This document shows positions 43,448 to 52,095 of a stretch of DNA of 64,000 bases, piece by piece. Made by a program: the position numbers and the translations under genes. Positions within the stretch are counted from its first letter, which is position 1. Each line of letters begins with the position of its first letter. The stretch is from JAUIAI01 sp963732405 (GTDB taxonomy: Bacteria > Pseudomonadota > Gammaproteobacteria > Burkholderiales > Burkholderiaceae_E), in assembly GCA_963732405.1 (NCBI GenBank), contig CAVSZG010000005.1, positions 372,001 through 436,000 of the forward strand, read 5' to 3'. A model generated the notes under the pieces. That model was not told where the DNA came from. It worked only from the letters and a program-made list of their open reading frames with translations, and ran no database searches.

Positions 43448-44254
43448 ATGACCCAATCCGTCTCAGCCGTTCGCGGCCGCCTGACCGGCCGCACGGCGCT
43501 CATCACGGGTGCCAGTCGCGGCATTGGCGCCGGGATCGCGCAGGAATATCTGCGCGAGGGCGCACAGGTGTTCCTCGTCGCTACTGACGCGGGGCGTGTG
43601 GCCGGGTTCGCGCGGGAGATCGATCCCGATGGCACTCGTGTCGGTTCCTGCGCCGCCGATGTGCGCGATTCGGCGCAGTGCAAAGCAGCAGTCACCGCCG
43701 CTATCGAGCGCTTCGGCGCGGTCGATGTCCTCGTGAACAATGCCGGGATCTACCACGCCGGTGCGTTTGTGGATCACACGCCCGAGCAGTTCCAGCACCT
43801 GCTCGACGTCAATCTGTTTGGTGTCATCCACATGACTCAGGCCGTCCTGCCGGGAATGCGCGCACGACGGCATGGACGCATCGTGAACATTGCCTCGACT
43901 GCCGGCAAGGCCGGTTCGCGCAATCAGAGTGGCTACAACATCAGCAAGCACGCCGTGGTCGGCCTGACGCGATGCATCGCACTCGAAATGGCCGGCGAAG
44001 GCGTGACCGTGAATGCGATCTGCCCGGGTTTCGTCCAGACTGACCTGGTTGATGGGCTCAAGCGGGAGTGGTCGGCCATGGGAGTGGCCGATCCGGAGCG
44101 CGCCTTTCAGGCCTTGCTCGATGCACGGGTGCCGATGGCACGAGCATTGCAGCCTCGGGAGATCGCCGGCATGGCGGTGCATCTGGCCAGCGACGAGGCC
44201 AGCGGGATCACCGGTCAGTCAATCCTGATCGATGGCGGGATGATCACGGCCTGA
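43448..44254 (+). CDS. SDR family oxidoreductase
   Basis: A 268-residue short-chain dehydrogenase: TGASRGIG near residue 19, NNAG near 98, catalytic Ser in NIASTAGKAGS near 152 and Tyr/Lys in GYNISKHAV near 162. The ILIDGGM end is typical. Sequence style is close to 3-hydroxybutyrate or acetoacetyl-CoA reductase-like enzymes, but substrate is not readable. ATG 43448 was preferred; an open frame reaching further upstream is untypical of the family. Convergent with the flavin monooxygenase gene. Confidence 0.93.
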   Translation: MTQSVSAVRGRLTGRTALITGASRGIGAGIAQEYLREGAQVFLVATDAGRVAGFAREIDPDGTRVGSCAADVRDSAQCKAAVTAAIERFGAVDVLVNNAGIYHAGAFVDHTPEQFQHLLDVNLFGVIHMTQAVLPGMRARRHGRIVNIASTAGKAGSRNQSGYNISKHAVVGLTRCIALEMAGEGVTVNAICPGFVQTDLVDGLKREWSAMGVADPERAFQALLDARVPMARALQPREIAGMAVHLASDEASGITGQSILIDGGMITA

Positions 44255-44310
44255 TCAGTCCGGGCCTGTCACACTGTGCGGCCGGAGATCCTGTTGAGAC
44301 CCGTGTGCAG

Positions 44311-45795
44311 TCAGGGCAGCCGGTTGACCCATTCGGGCGAATAGAACGGCGTTGTCGCGAGTTCATGCTCGTCGTTCCAGGCCTGCAAACGGGCGAACTG
44401 ACGATCAAAGTCGTCGGCGAACAAATGCGATGACAAGGCCGTTGCAATGCGCGCGCCTGCCGATGTCAGGCTCGGAATGTCGAGTGCGATCGGCCCATGG
44501 CTCAGATAGCTCGACGCATTGAACAGGTGAATTCGTGCCAGAGGGGTCGGCGCGTCGGAACCGACTTCGCGCAAACCGAAGTCCTGGCCCAGATACGGCA
44601 TCGCGGCCAGTCCTGTTTGTCGCTGGTCCGCCGGGGGTTCGTAGACATCACGCCAGCGCAGGATTCGTGGTGCCAGTGGCGCCAGTACCGAGTCGGCATC
44701 CAGGTCGGTCCGGAAACCGGTGCCCAGCAGCAGAAAATCGGCATAGTGACGTGATCCGTCGTGCATCGTGAGTTCGACGCCCTGGCCAGATCGTTTCGCA
44801 GAGGCGACCGGACTGGAAAAACGGATCTCGAACGTTGGCCATGCCACGGTGCGCAGCACGGTCTCGTGCGGCGGCGGTGCCTGGATGCGATCCAGGTAAT
44901 GCGCCAGCTGCCAGCGCTGCGCATCGGTCAGGACTGCCCAGCCGTCGAAAAAGCCGGCGTTCGCATTCGCCCGACCTTTGTTGATCTGAGGCAGTGCGGC
45001 CCGGCGGCAGAACATCGTGACCCGCGCAGCACCGGCTTCGAGCGCAGTGGCTGCATTGTCCCAGGCTGAGGCGCCGGCACCGATCACCGCGATCGCGAGC
45101 CCGCTCAGCCGGGCGAAATCGATCGGCTCGGCACTGTGCGCGGCGCGGTCCGGCCAGAGGTCGGTCGCGACGCCATCGGGAACCACAAAACCGCCTGCGC
45201 CGGCCCGGCCGGTTGCCAGCACCAGTCGCGAGCCGACCATCGATCGGCCATCGTCCGTCATTACACGCACCCGATCATGCGATGGCACGATCCGGGTGAC
45301 AGGGAAGTCATTCGTCACCGGCACGTCCAATACCCGGGTCACCCAGGCCAGGTAGTCATGCCAGGTCGCATTCGGTATCTTCACCAGGCGCTGCCAGGCA
45401 GCGGCGCCGAATCTCGCTTCGTACCAGGCGCGAAACGTCAGCGAGGGCATACCAAAAGACAAACCGGGCAAGACCTTGGGCGAGCGCAGTGTGAGCATCC
45501 TCGCCCAGGTTCGCCAGGGACCCTCTGCGCCCGCTGGCGCGCGGTCGAGCACCCGCACACGTTGCACGCCCCGAAGCATCAGGCTGCCTGCTGCCGACAG
45601 TCCGAACATGCCGGCACCCACGATCAGCACATCGGCATCCAGGCCATCGGCGCATGAACTGCTCAGCCAGTTCGGCGCAGGGACCCGCAGGCAGTCGAGA
45701 TCGCGGCGAACGGCGCATTCATGCGCCTCGAGCCCTCCCTGAACGGCAGGAGGATCGACAAGTTCCGGACTGTCGGGTCGATAGCGTTCATGCAT
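44311..45795 (-). CDS. FAD-dependent oxidoreductase, flavin monooxygenase-like
   Basis: A 494-residue protein of the flavin-containing monooxygenase/lysine N-hydroxylase type. DVLIVGAGMFGLSAAGSL near residue 55 is the FAD-binding GxGxxG motif; the NADP-binding motif LAIAVIGAGASAWDNAATALEAG lies near 230, and LLLGTGFRTDLD near 365 is the family ATG-like motif. WYEARFG near 113 also fits. It lies 50 bases downstream of the crotonase gene, probably cotranscribed. Oxygenation of a CoA-derived ketone or acid is possible but speculative. Confidence 0.88.
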   Translation of the reverse strand: MHERYRPDSPELVDPPAVQGGLEAHECAVRRDLDCLRVPAPNWLSSSCADGLDADVLIVGAGMFGLSAAGSLMLRGVQRVRVLDRAPAGAEGPWRTWARMLTLRSPKVLPGLSFGMPSLTFRAWYEARFGAAAWQRLVKIPNATWHDYLAWVTRVLDVPVTNDFPVTRIVPSHDRVRVMTDDGRSMVGSRLVLATGRAGAGGFVVPDGVATDLWPDRAAHSAEPIDFARLSGLAIAVIGAGASAWDNAATALEAGAARVTMFCRRAALPQINKGRANANAGFFDGWAVLTDAQRWQLAHYLDRIQAPPPHETVLRTVAWPTFEIRFSSPVASAKRSGQGVELTMHDGSRHYADFLLLGTGFRTDLDADSVLAPLAPRILRWRDVYEPPADQRQTGLAAMPYLGQDFGLREVGSDAPTPLARIHLFNASSYLSHGPIALDIPSLTSAGARIATALSSHLFADDFDRQFARLQAWNDEHELATTPFYSPEWVNRLP

Positions 45796-45845
45796 GGTGG
45801 TAGACGAGAGGCGTATGGATCGTCGTGGCGAAGACAAGGGACGGA

Positions 45846-46643
45846 CTACGCCGCGCCCGGATACCAACGCGCCGCGCGCTTGTCATAAAAGCTCGCAAAC
45901 CCCTCACTGGCCTCGTCGCTCTGGCGTCGCTCGGCGTGTTCGGCAATCAGGCGCTCGAACTGCTCATCGCTCACCGTCGACCCACTGCACCGCATGGCGC
46001 TTCGTTTGGTCAGGGCCAAGGCATCCGGCGCAGCACTGAGCAGCCCTTCAAGAATCGGCGCGGCAGTGGCCTGAAGACCGCCCGGGTCGCAGACCTCATG
46101 AACCAGCCCGATCCGGCGGGCCTCTACTGCATCGAAACGTTCGCAGGTCTGGGCATAGCGGCGCACCTGACGCACGCCGATGGCCGCATTGAGCGCCGGA
46201 AAAATGACCGTCGCGGCGACGCCCCAGCGAACCTCGGAGATCGCGAAGCTGGCGGTGCGCTCGGCGATGACCACATCGCACGCAGCGACGACGCCGGTTC
46301 CCCCGCCCACGCAGGCACCCTGCACCAGCGCAACGGTTGGTTTGGGAAACTGCTCCAGACCGCGCACCGCCCCGCCGGTCAGTCGCGAAGCGGCCAGATT
46401 CTCGGCCGGCGACAGACGGCTCACCGCCTGCAACCAGCCCAGATCAGCGCCAGCCATGAAGTGTCGCCCGTTGCCGCACAGCACAACGAGGCGCACGGCC
46501 GGATCGTCGGCCAGTCGCCCCACATGAGCGACCAGGGCGTCAAGCATGGCTGCGTTGTAGGCATTGTTGACCTGCGGACGATTCAGAGTGAGCGTGGCAA
46601 CACCACGCGCATCGACATCGCACAACACGATGGGTTCAGTCAT
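45846..46643 (-). CDS. Enoyl-CoA hydratase/isomerase family protein
   Basis: A 265-residue crotonase. The oxyanion-hole motif HFMAGADLGWL near residue 62, GGGTGVVAACDVVIA near 110 and FAISEVRWGVA near 132 (with the catalytic Glu of SEVRWG) are present. AGADL-x-WL resembles methylglutaconyl-CoA hydratases, so branched-chain catabolism is possible. ATG 46643 begins the conserved part; the earlier frame lies in the opposite gene. Divergent from a second crotonase gene 122 bases away. Confidence 0.93.
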   Translation of the reverse strand: MTEPIVLCDVDARGVATLTLNRPQVNNAYNAAMLDALVAHVGRLADDPAVRLVVLCGNGRHFMAGADLGWLQAVSRLSPAENLAASRLTGGAVRGLEQFPKPTVALVQGACVGGGTGVVAACDVVIAERTASFAISEVRWGVAATVIFPALNAAIGVRQVRRYAQTCERFDAVEARRIGLVHEVCDPGGLQATAAPILEGLLSAAPDALALTKRSAMRCSGSTVSDEQFERLIAEHAERRQSDEASEGFASFYDKRAARWYPGAA

Positions 46644-46765
46644 GATGACTCCGCTATCCGGCAGTAATGATCGGCAGCTTGTCAGTGTAACGTGCGCTGC
46701 GGCCCCCACCCCGGGGCGGGACCGCAGGCTATAGTGCCCGGCCCCGTCAACCTGGAGATAGCCCG

Positions 46766-47572
46766 ATGCCGGACCTTCCCGCCTACGACAACCTGTGCGT
46801 GAGCCAGACTGGCCGGACCCTGCTGGTGAGGCTGGACCGAGGCAATGCAGCGAACGCCTTGTCGGTCGCTGTGCTACGCGATCTGACCGACATCGCAACC
46901 CGGCTGCACGAGTGCCCGGACCTGTCGGCAGTGATTCTGACCGGACGACACGATAACTTCTGCCTGGGCATGGATCTGAAGGATCCACAGATGGCCACGC
47001 TGCGTGGCGCGGGACTGGCCGAGCGTCGATTGAGCCTGCGCGCCGGTCCTCGGCTGTGTAATGCCTGGGAGCAGGTCGACGCCATCACCATCTGTGCCAT
47101 TGAAGGCTGGTGCGCCGGTGGTGGCGCGGCGCTGGCCGCTGCCTGCGATCTGCGGGTAATGGCCAGGTCAGCGCACCTTTATATTCCAGAGGTTGAGCGC
47201 GGGATGAATATGAGCTGGGGCTCGATCCCGCGTCTGACCGCGCTGATCGGTCCGGCACGCACCAAACGCCTGGCTGTCCTGTGCGAACGGATCGACGCCG
47301 TCACGGCACTGGCCTGGGGACTGGCCGACGAGATCTGCCCCGACGGCGAAGCATCGGCCTGGGCCAATCGGATTGCCGAGCGAGCGGGCGAGCTGCCGCC
47401 CAGCGCCATGAAGATGGTCAAGCATGACGTGAACGTAGCCGCGCATGCGCTGCACCGGGCCACCGCGCATCGCGACCTGGAGGCCTTTGCGCTGACCGAA
47501 CGCAGCAGTGACTTCGCCGAAGGGGTGGCGTCATTTCTGGAACAACGCCCGCCGCGCTTTACCGGAGACTGA
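46766..47572 (+). CDS. Enoyl-CoA hydratase/isomerase family protein (second crotonase)
   Basis: A 268-residue crotonase with FCLGMDLKD near residue 69, EGWCAGGGAALAAACDLRVMA near 113 and YIPEVERGMNMSWGSIPRLTALIG near 137. The catalytic Glu positions correspond to the Glu in PEVERG. GGAG is nine bases before the ATG. It faces the other crotonase across a shared promoter region. Likely a CoA-thioester hydratase or isomerase of unknown substrate. Confidence 0.93.
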   Translation: MPDLPAYDNLCVSQTGRTLLVRLDRGNAANALSVAVLRDLTDIATRLHECPDLSAVILTGRHDNFCLGMDLKDPQMATLRGAGLAERRLSLRAGPRLCNAWEQVDAITICAIEGWCAGGGAALAAACDLRVMARSAHLYIPEVERGMNMSWGSIPRLTALIGPARTKRLAVLCERIDAVTALAWGLADEICPDGEASAWANRIAERAGELPPSAMKMVKHDVNVAAHALHRATAHRDLEAFALTERSSDFAEGVASFLEQRPPRFTGD

Positions 47573-47612
47573 GCGCGGATGTTGACGCCTTGGCCACCAT
47601 GACAGACTCCGA

Positions 47613-47855
47613 CTACAGCGAATTGTGGCTGCCGTCGCACAAGGGCGACTTGCCGCTTCGTTTGCAGCCGCAGAAATAAGCCGTGCCGCTCTTGTCGGCC
47701 GTGTAGGCCACCGGCTCAAATGACGTGGACTTGTGCGACCCGTCGCAAAACGGCTGTTTGGCACTTTTCCCACAGGCGCACCAGTAGTAGGTTTTCCCGG
47801 CTTCGACCGGGGTGGCATACGGACTCTTCTGGGCGATGGCGGGCTGCTCGGGCAT
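47613..47855 (-). CDS. CDGSH iron-sulfur domain protein, double motif
   Basis: An 80-residue protein with two CDGSH-type sites: YYWCACGKSAKQPFCDGSH (residues about 23-41) and YFCGCKRSGKSPLCDGSH (about 60-77). Each C-x-C...C...H set binds a [2Fe-2S] cluster, as in mitoNEET-like and class II bacterial proteins. Roles include electron or cluster transfer. AGGAG is six bases before the ATG. Longer upstream readings of the frame are spurious. It is convergent with the second crotonase gene. Confidence 0.95.
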   Translation of the reverse strand: MPEQPAIAQKSPYATPVEAGKTYYWCACGKSAKQPFCDGSHKSTSFEPVAYTADKSGTAYFCGCKRSGKSPLCDGSHNSL

Positions 47856-48133
47856 GTCTGCTCCTGCTTTGGGACGGATTCGCAGTGTCGACACTGCGGG
47901 GCGGATCCAGCCATTGATTATGACCAGATTCATTGGCCGGGCACAAATACGCGACTGGAGGCGATGCGACCGCATCGGCACGGGGTCACCGCAGGTCATG
48001 GATCGCAGGATCGACGTCGGGAATCTGCCGGCCATCGGCGCTCGCCACACCGCATCGCCCGTTCGTCGGGCACAGACCGACGTCCACTCTCCCCGCCACG
48101 ATGGATCGGTCGAGCCGATGGCCCAATAACCGG

Positions 48134-49342
48134 ATGATTGACCTGCGGTCCGTGTTTCTGCTTGGTGCTCTGGCCTGCCTGCTGAGCATGGCGCTGCTCT
48201 GGGCGATGCGCAACGTGCATCCGCGTTCGCGCGACTTCATGGCCTGCGCCGCGCTCGGCGAGGCATTGACTGCGGCCTCCCTTGCCCTCTATGTCATGCG
48301 TGGCCTCGCACCCGATTTTCTGACCATCGTAGTGGCCAACACGCTGGGCAACTGGGCCTGCATCTGCATTCTCGAAACCAGTCGCCGGATGGCCGGTGCA
48401 AGCGACGGACCCGCACGCCTGGTGATTCTGGGCGTCGCATTCGCTGTCGTGCAACTCGCCTGGGGCACGTCACCCGACTATCATCTGGCCCGCACTGTCC
48501 TGAGTTCAGTGGTCAATGCCGGCTGCGTGCTCGGCGCAATGTGGGTGTTGAGATCACGCTACGGCAAAGATCCTCGCATCGTCATCAACTGGATCGAGGC
48601 CTGTAGCGCCGTCTTCGTGTTCGCACAGCTGGCTCGGCTGGTCGCCACCTTGAACAGCGGCGTGCGGGTGGATAGCGCCGGCATGGTCACCGGCAATGTG
48701 ATGATCATCATCGTCGCCAGTCTTTATGCGCTGGTGGGCGTCGCCTGGGCAATGCTGCTGGTCGCCTTGGTCAATGGTCGCCTGGCCAATGACTTTCGCC
48801 GCCTGGCCGACACTGACTCGCTCACCGGGATCTACACCCGTCGGGCCTTCGACGCACGGACGCACCGGCTCCTGGCGACTGATACGCGCCCAGCCGCCCT
48901 GCTGATGCTTGACCTGGACCATTTCAAGCGCATCAATGACACATATGGACATCCGACGGGTGATGATGTGTTGTTCCGGTTCGGCCAGTTGCTGCGGCGG
49001 GCTTTGCCCGAGACCAGCATACTCGGTCGATACGGAGGTGAGGAATTCTGCGCCTTGCTCCCGGCGACCGAAGACGAAGCGGCCGAAGCGATCGCCCAGC
49101 GCATCTGCGCGCTGACCCGTTCGATGGAGGTGAGCGACATCGGCATCGGCAATGCGCTGTCCGTATCAATCGGCGTGGCCAGCACGGGGCGGGACGGGCC
49201 CAGCCTGCTTGATCTCGTATTCTCCGCCGATCGGCGGGTCTACCTGGCCAAGCAATGTGGCCGAGACCGGGTCATTGCCAGCGATGCCAAACCAGCGTTC
49301 GCACCAATCGGCGAATCCGCCGTGCAACTGCTGCCGGTTTGA
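48134..49342 (+). CDS. Diguanylate cyclase, seven-helix membrane sensor with GGEEF domain
   Basis: A 402-residue protein. About seven transmembrane helices fill residues 1-230 (for example VFLLGALACLLSMALLWAM and MVTGNVMIIIVASLYALVGVAW). The GGDEF domain (about 240-385) shows DSLTGIYTRRAF, LDLDHFKRINDTYGHPTGD and the active GGEEF, so c-di-GMP synthesis is expected. The position five residues before GGEEF lacks the RxxD inhibitory site (it reads PETSILGRYGGEEF), so product inhibition is probably absent. The sensory part is not a named domain. Starts at ATG 48134; an upstream extension is spurious. Confidence 0.92.
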   Translation: MIDLRSVFLLGALACLLSMALLWAMRNVHPRSRDFMACAALGEALTAASLALYVMRGLAPDFLTIVVANTLGNWACICILETSRRMAGASDGPARLVILGVAFAVVQLAWGTSPDYHLARTVLSSVVNAGCVLGAMWVLRSRYGKDPRIVINWIEACSAVFVFAQLARLVATLNSGVRVDSAGMVTGNVMIIIVASLYALVGVAWAMLLVALVNGRLANDFRRLADTDSLTGIYTRRAFDARTHRLLATDTRPAALLMLDLDHFKRINDTYGHPTGDDVLFRFGQLLRRALPETSILGRYGGEEFCALLPATEDEAAEAIAQRICALTRSMEVSDIGIGNALSVSIGVASTGRDGPSLLDLVFSADRRVYLAKQCGRDRVIASDAKPAFAPIGESAVQLLPV

Positions 49343-49426
49343 CCTGACGCGGTACGTGGCTGTCCGGCGTCCTCCGGTCGTCGCCGGTATCATCTGAGCG
49401 TCGCCGCCCGACCGATCACCCTACCC

Positions 49427-50035
49427 ATGCCCGTTCGCCCGATCGATCTCCAGGATCTCGTGTTGTCACCATGGCCCAATGGCGGAGGAACCATGCGCGA
49501 GATGGTCAGCGGAGACGGCTGGCGGATCTCACTGGCCAGCGTTCTGGTTGACGGACCTTTCTCTCATTTTCCCGGTGTCGATCGATTGAGCGTCCTGCTC
49601 AAGGGCAACAACCTGAGCCTGCGGCTGGCCGATGGCACATGCCATGTGCTCAGACAGGTGGGCGATGCCGCCCGCTATCCGGGCGATGTGCCGACGACCG
49701 CCAAGGTCTTCGAAGGTCATGAATTGCTCAATGTCATGACCAGTCGCGGTCATCGGCGTAGCGATCTGCTGCCGGTCTTTGGTCCGGCTTCATCACCTGA
49801 TGAAACGCACGAGATGACGGGCCCCGCGCTGCTGTTTGCCCTGCGCGGCCAGACCGAGGTGACGCCATCCGATTCTGTGGCAACCAGCGAGTCGTCTCAG
49901 ACGGCGTCATCAACCTGGGTGATCGACACCGAACGCTTTTTGTTGGTCGAATCCGGTACGTCGATGCGTCTGCGTCTGATCAACGGATCACCAGATCGTC
50001 AAATGGCATTGATCACGATCCGAACTGACGCCTGA
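49427..50035 (+). CDS. HutD/Ves family protein
   Basis: A 202-residue cupin-like protein of the HutD/Ves family. PWPNGGGTMREMV near residue 15, WRISLASVLVDGPFSHFPGVDR near 32 and VFEGHELLNVMTSRG near 95 are characteristic. HutD is associated with histidine utilisation and may modulate it; no hut genes are in the window. It ends just before the 14-bp tandem repeat. Confidence 0.9.
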   Translation: MPVRPIDLQDLVLSPWPNGGGTMREMVSGDGWRISLASVLVDGPFSHFPGVDRLSVLLKGNNLSLRLADGTCHVLRQVGDAARYPGDVPTTAKVFEGHELLNVMTSRGHRRSDLLPVFGPASSPDETHEMTGPALLFALRGQTEVTPSDSVATSESSQTASSTWVIDTERFLLVESGTSMRLRLINGSPDRQMALITIRTDA

Positions 50036-50042
50036 TCGCGTC

Positions 50043-50140
50043 GGCGCTGACGTTCTGGCGCTGACGTTCTGGCGCTGACGTGCTGGCGCTGACGTGCTGG
50101 CGCTGACGTTCTGGCGCTGACGTGCAGGCACTGACGTTCC
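50043..50140 (+). repeat. Seven-copy 14-bp tandem repeat
   Basis: Units of consensus GGCGCTGACGTTCT repeat seven times in phase (50043-50140) with T/G variation at position 12; an eighth degenerate unit follows. The last unit forms an inverted repeat GACGTTC...GAACGTC with its flank (about 50131-50153). It is intergenic, 8 bases after the hutD stop. Confidence 0.92.
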
Positions 50141-50426
50141 GGCGCAGAACGTCGCCGGGGTCATCGGCGATCTTTGGCTGGAATTTCTGGACCAATGCCT
50201 TGTCGGCGCCTAGCCTGTTGATGGCATTGAACCGCCGCGACGCAGTCCGACACTTAGTGGACAGTGGTCGTCCCGTTCCAACCTGATGCCGGAGAATTCT
50301 GATGAAGCAGGGTCACCATGACGCCCTACCTCGTTATGCCACCCTGATCCGGTCTAGGATCAATGCGTCAAATCCAGCGCCACCCACGTTTTCCCAACTG
50401 GCTCAGCCTGTCAAGGAGCGACGCCC
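50141..50426. other. Intergenic region before the vWA lipoprotein
   Basis: About 285 bases with no convincing gene. It contains the end of the repeat-derived hairpin and presumably the promoter of the lipoprotein gene, which could not be located with confidence. Confidence 0.4.
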
Positions 50427-51920
50427 ATGATATTCATGGTCCGAATGATTCACGCCTTGCTACTGTGTGCAATCGTTGCAGTTGCCGGCGGCTGTGGCGA
50501 ATCTGACAATCCAGTGGGCAGCGGCGGCGCCGGCGGACCGTCAGGCGCCCCGACCCCCGGCACGAGCCCCGGGGGTGAAAGCAGCGAGAGCCAGAATCCG
50601 GTCATCGATCCGGAAGCCACTTTCTTTTACTTCTCCTATGATGAATCAGCCAGTACGGCCAGCCGCGACCTGTCGCTAGTTGCGCTGGATGCCGGTCGAC
50701 GGCCTGCCAAGGCGCTGGGCCGACCCTATGAGTTTCTGAACGCCGAGAACTTCGATGGATTCGACGCGCAGACGGTCGGCGACTTCAAGGTCTCGATGAC
50801 GATGCGGCATCCTGAACGGGGCGACCTGCCAGTCGGCGCCCCCGACAACGGCCAGCTCTACGTGCTGGGCGTCAACCTGGCCGGGCCATCGCTGCCCTTG
50901 GCCCAGCGACGCAACCTCGTGCTGACCGTGCTGGTCGACATTTCCGGATCGATGCAATCGCCTTATGCATCCGAAACCCGGAGCGATGTCCGCTCGCTGC
51001 TCGATGTGGTCAAGTATGGCCTGAGCCGGATCGGTCCATCATTGAAGGCTGGCGACGTGCTCAATCTGGTCACCTTCGCCACCGATGCGCAGGTAATTGC
51101 CGAGGGCCTGGATGCCACGACCGGCGCTTTTCAGGCCCGCGTCAACGAATTGTCCAGCGACGGCACGACCGACATCGGCAAAGGCGTGAACCTGGCCTAC
51201 CAGGTGGCCGATCGCCACTTCGATCCGACCAAGGCGAACCGGGTACTGCTGCTGACCGATGCCTTCGTGAACACGGGTGAACTCGACCCGGCCGTGATCG
51301 CCGGCGCCACGGTTCGCGGCGATCTGGAGGGAATCCGATTCTCGGCGATCGGCATCGGCGCCGGGTTCAATGACACGGTGCTCAATGCCATCAGCGATGC
51401 GGGCAAGGGCAGCTACAGCGCGATGGTCACCCCCAATGATGCCGAGCGCCTCTTTACCGCCGACTTCTCGCGCTTCATCGATGCGGCCGCCACCAGCGTC
51501 CGCTTCCGCCTCGACTATCCACAATCGCTGGACCAGCTACGCTCGTTCGGTGAAGCGCAATCAACCGATCCCGAAGCGGTGACGCCGGTCAACTTCTCCT
51601 ACGACAGCGCGCAATTTTTTGTTGAGCTCTTCAGCAATGCGACGCCGGTCGCCGGGAACGAGCCGGTGACCCTGTCGATCGACTACACCGACCCGTCGGG
51701 CGAGTCGCGAAAGGTCTCGCTGACGCGCAGCATCGATGAACTGCTCGCGACTCGAACCGATTCCCTGGATGCCGCATTTGCGGTGGTTTCGCTGGCCGAA
51801 CTGATTGGCGAACGATTCAGTTGCGAGGCGGTCCAGGCCAGTCGTCTGTACAAGGAGCCGGTGCAGAACGCCACCTATGCGCTGTACCGGCTGAATATTG
51901 AGCGCTTCTGCCGCCTTTAG
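50427..51920 (+). CDS. von Willebrand factor A domain lipoprotein
   Basis: A 497-residue exported protein. The N-terminus has a lipobox-like VAGGC near residue 23, then a Gly/Ser/Pro-rich linker (about 30-55). The vWA domain (about 160-350) has a full MIDAS: DISGSMQ (Asp171), TTD in SSDGTTDIG near 249 and LLTDAFVNTG near 275. The C-terminal third resembles the anchored region of YfbK/TerF-like vWA proteins. AAGGAG is eight bases before the ATG. It may bind a metal-dependent partner at the envelope. Function unknown. Confidence 0.88.
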   Translation: MIFMVRMIHALLLCAIVAVAGGCGESDNPVGSGGAGGPSGAPTPGTSPGGESSESQNPVIDPEATFFYFSYDESASTASRDLSLVALDAGRRPAKALGRPYEFLNAENFDGFDAQTVGDFKVSMTMRHPERGDLPVGAPDNGQLYVLGVNLAGPSLPLAQRRNLVLTVLVDISGSMQSPYASETRSDVRSLLDVVKYGLSRIGPSLKAGDVLNLVTFATDAQVIAEGLDATTGAFQARVNELSSDGTTDIGKGVNLAYQVADRHFDPTKANRVLLLTDAFVNTGELDPAVIAGATVRGDLEGIRFSAIGIGAGFNDTVLNAISDAGKGSYSAMVTPNDAERLFTADFSRFIDAAATSVRFRLDYPQSLDQLRSFGEAQSTDPEAVTPVNFSYDSAQFFVELFSNATPVAGNEPVTLSIDYTDPSGESRKVSLTRSIDELLATRTDSLDAAFAVVSLAELIGERFSCEAVQASRLYKEPVQNATYALYRLNIERFCRL

Positions 51921-52095
51921 CAGAGCGATCACCGAAGTCTGCACCGGATGGCCCACCGGCCAGGCGCCGACCAGCCGGGCTGGCCGGCACCGGGTTGCCC
52001 CGGGTTGCGCTCATCCACCGGGAAGCCCCACGAAGACGCCGCATTCGCCTATGCTGTCAGTGTTTGTCCGCCATCAACCCGGACCGAGAAGCGGC

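Noticed and set aside
50043..50140. Possible CRISPR array
   Set aside because: Units are directly adjacent 14-mers without spacers; this is a simple tandem repeat.
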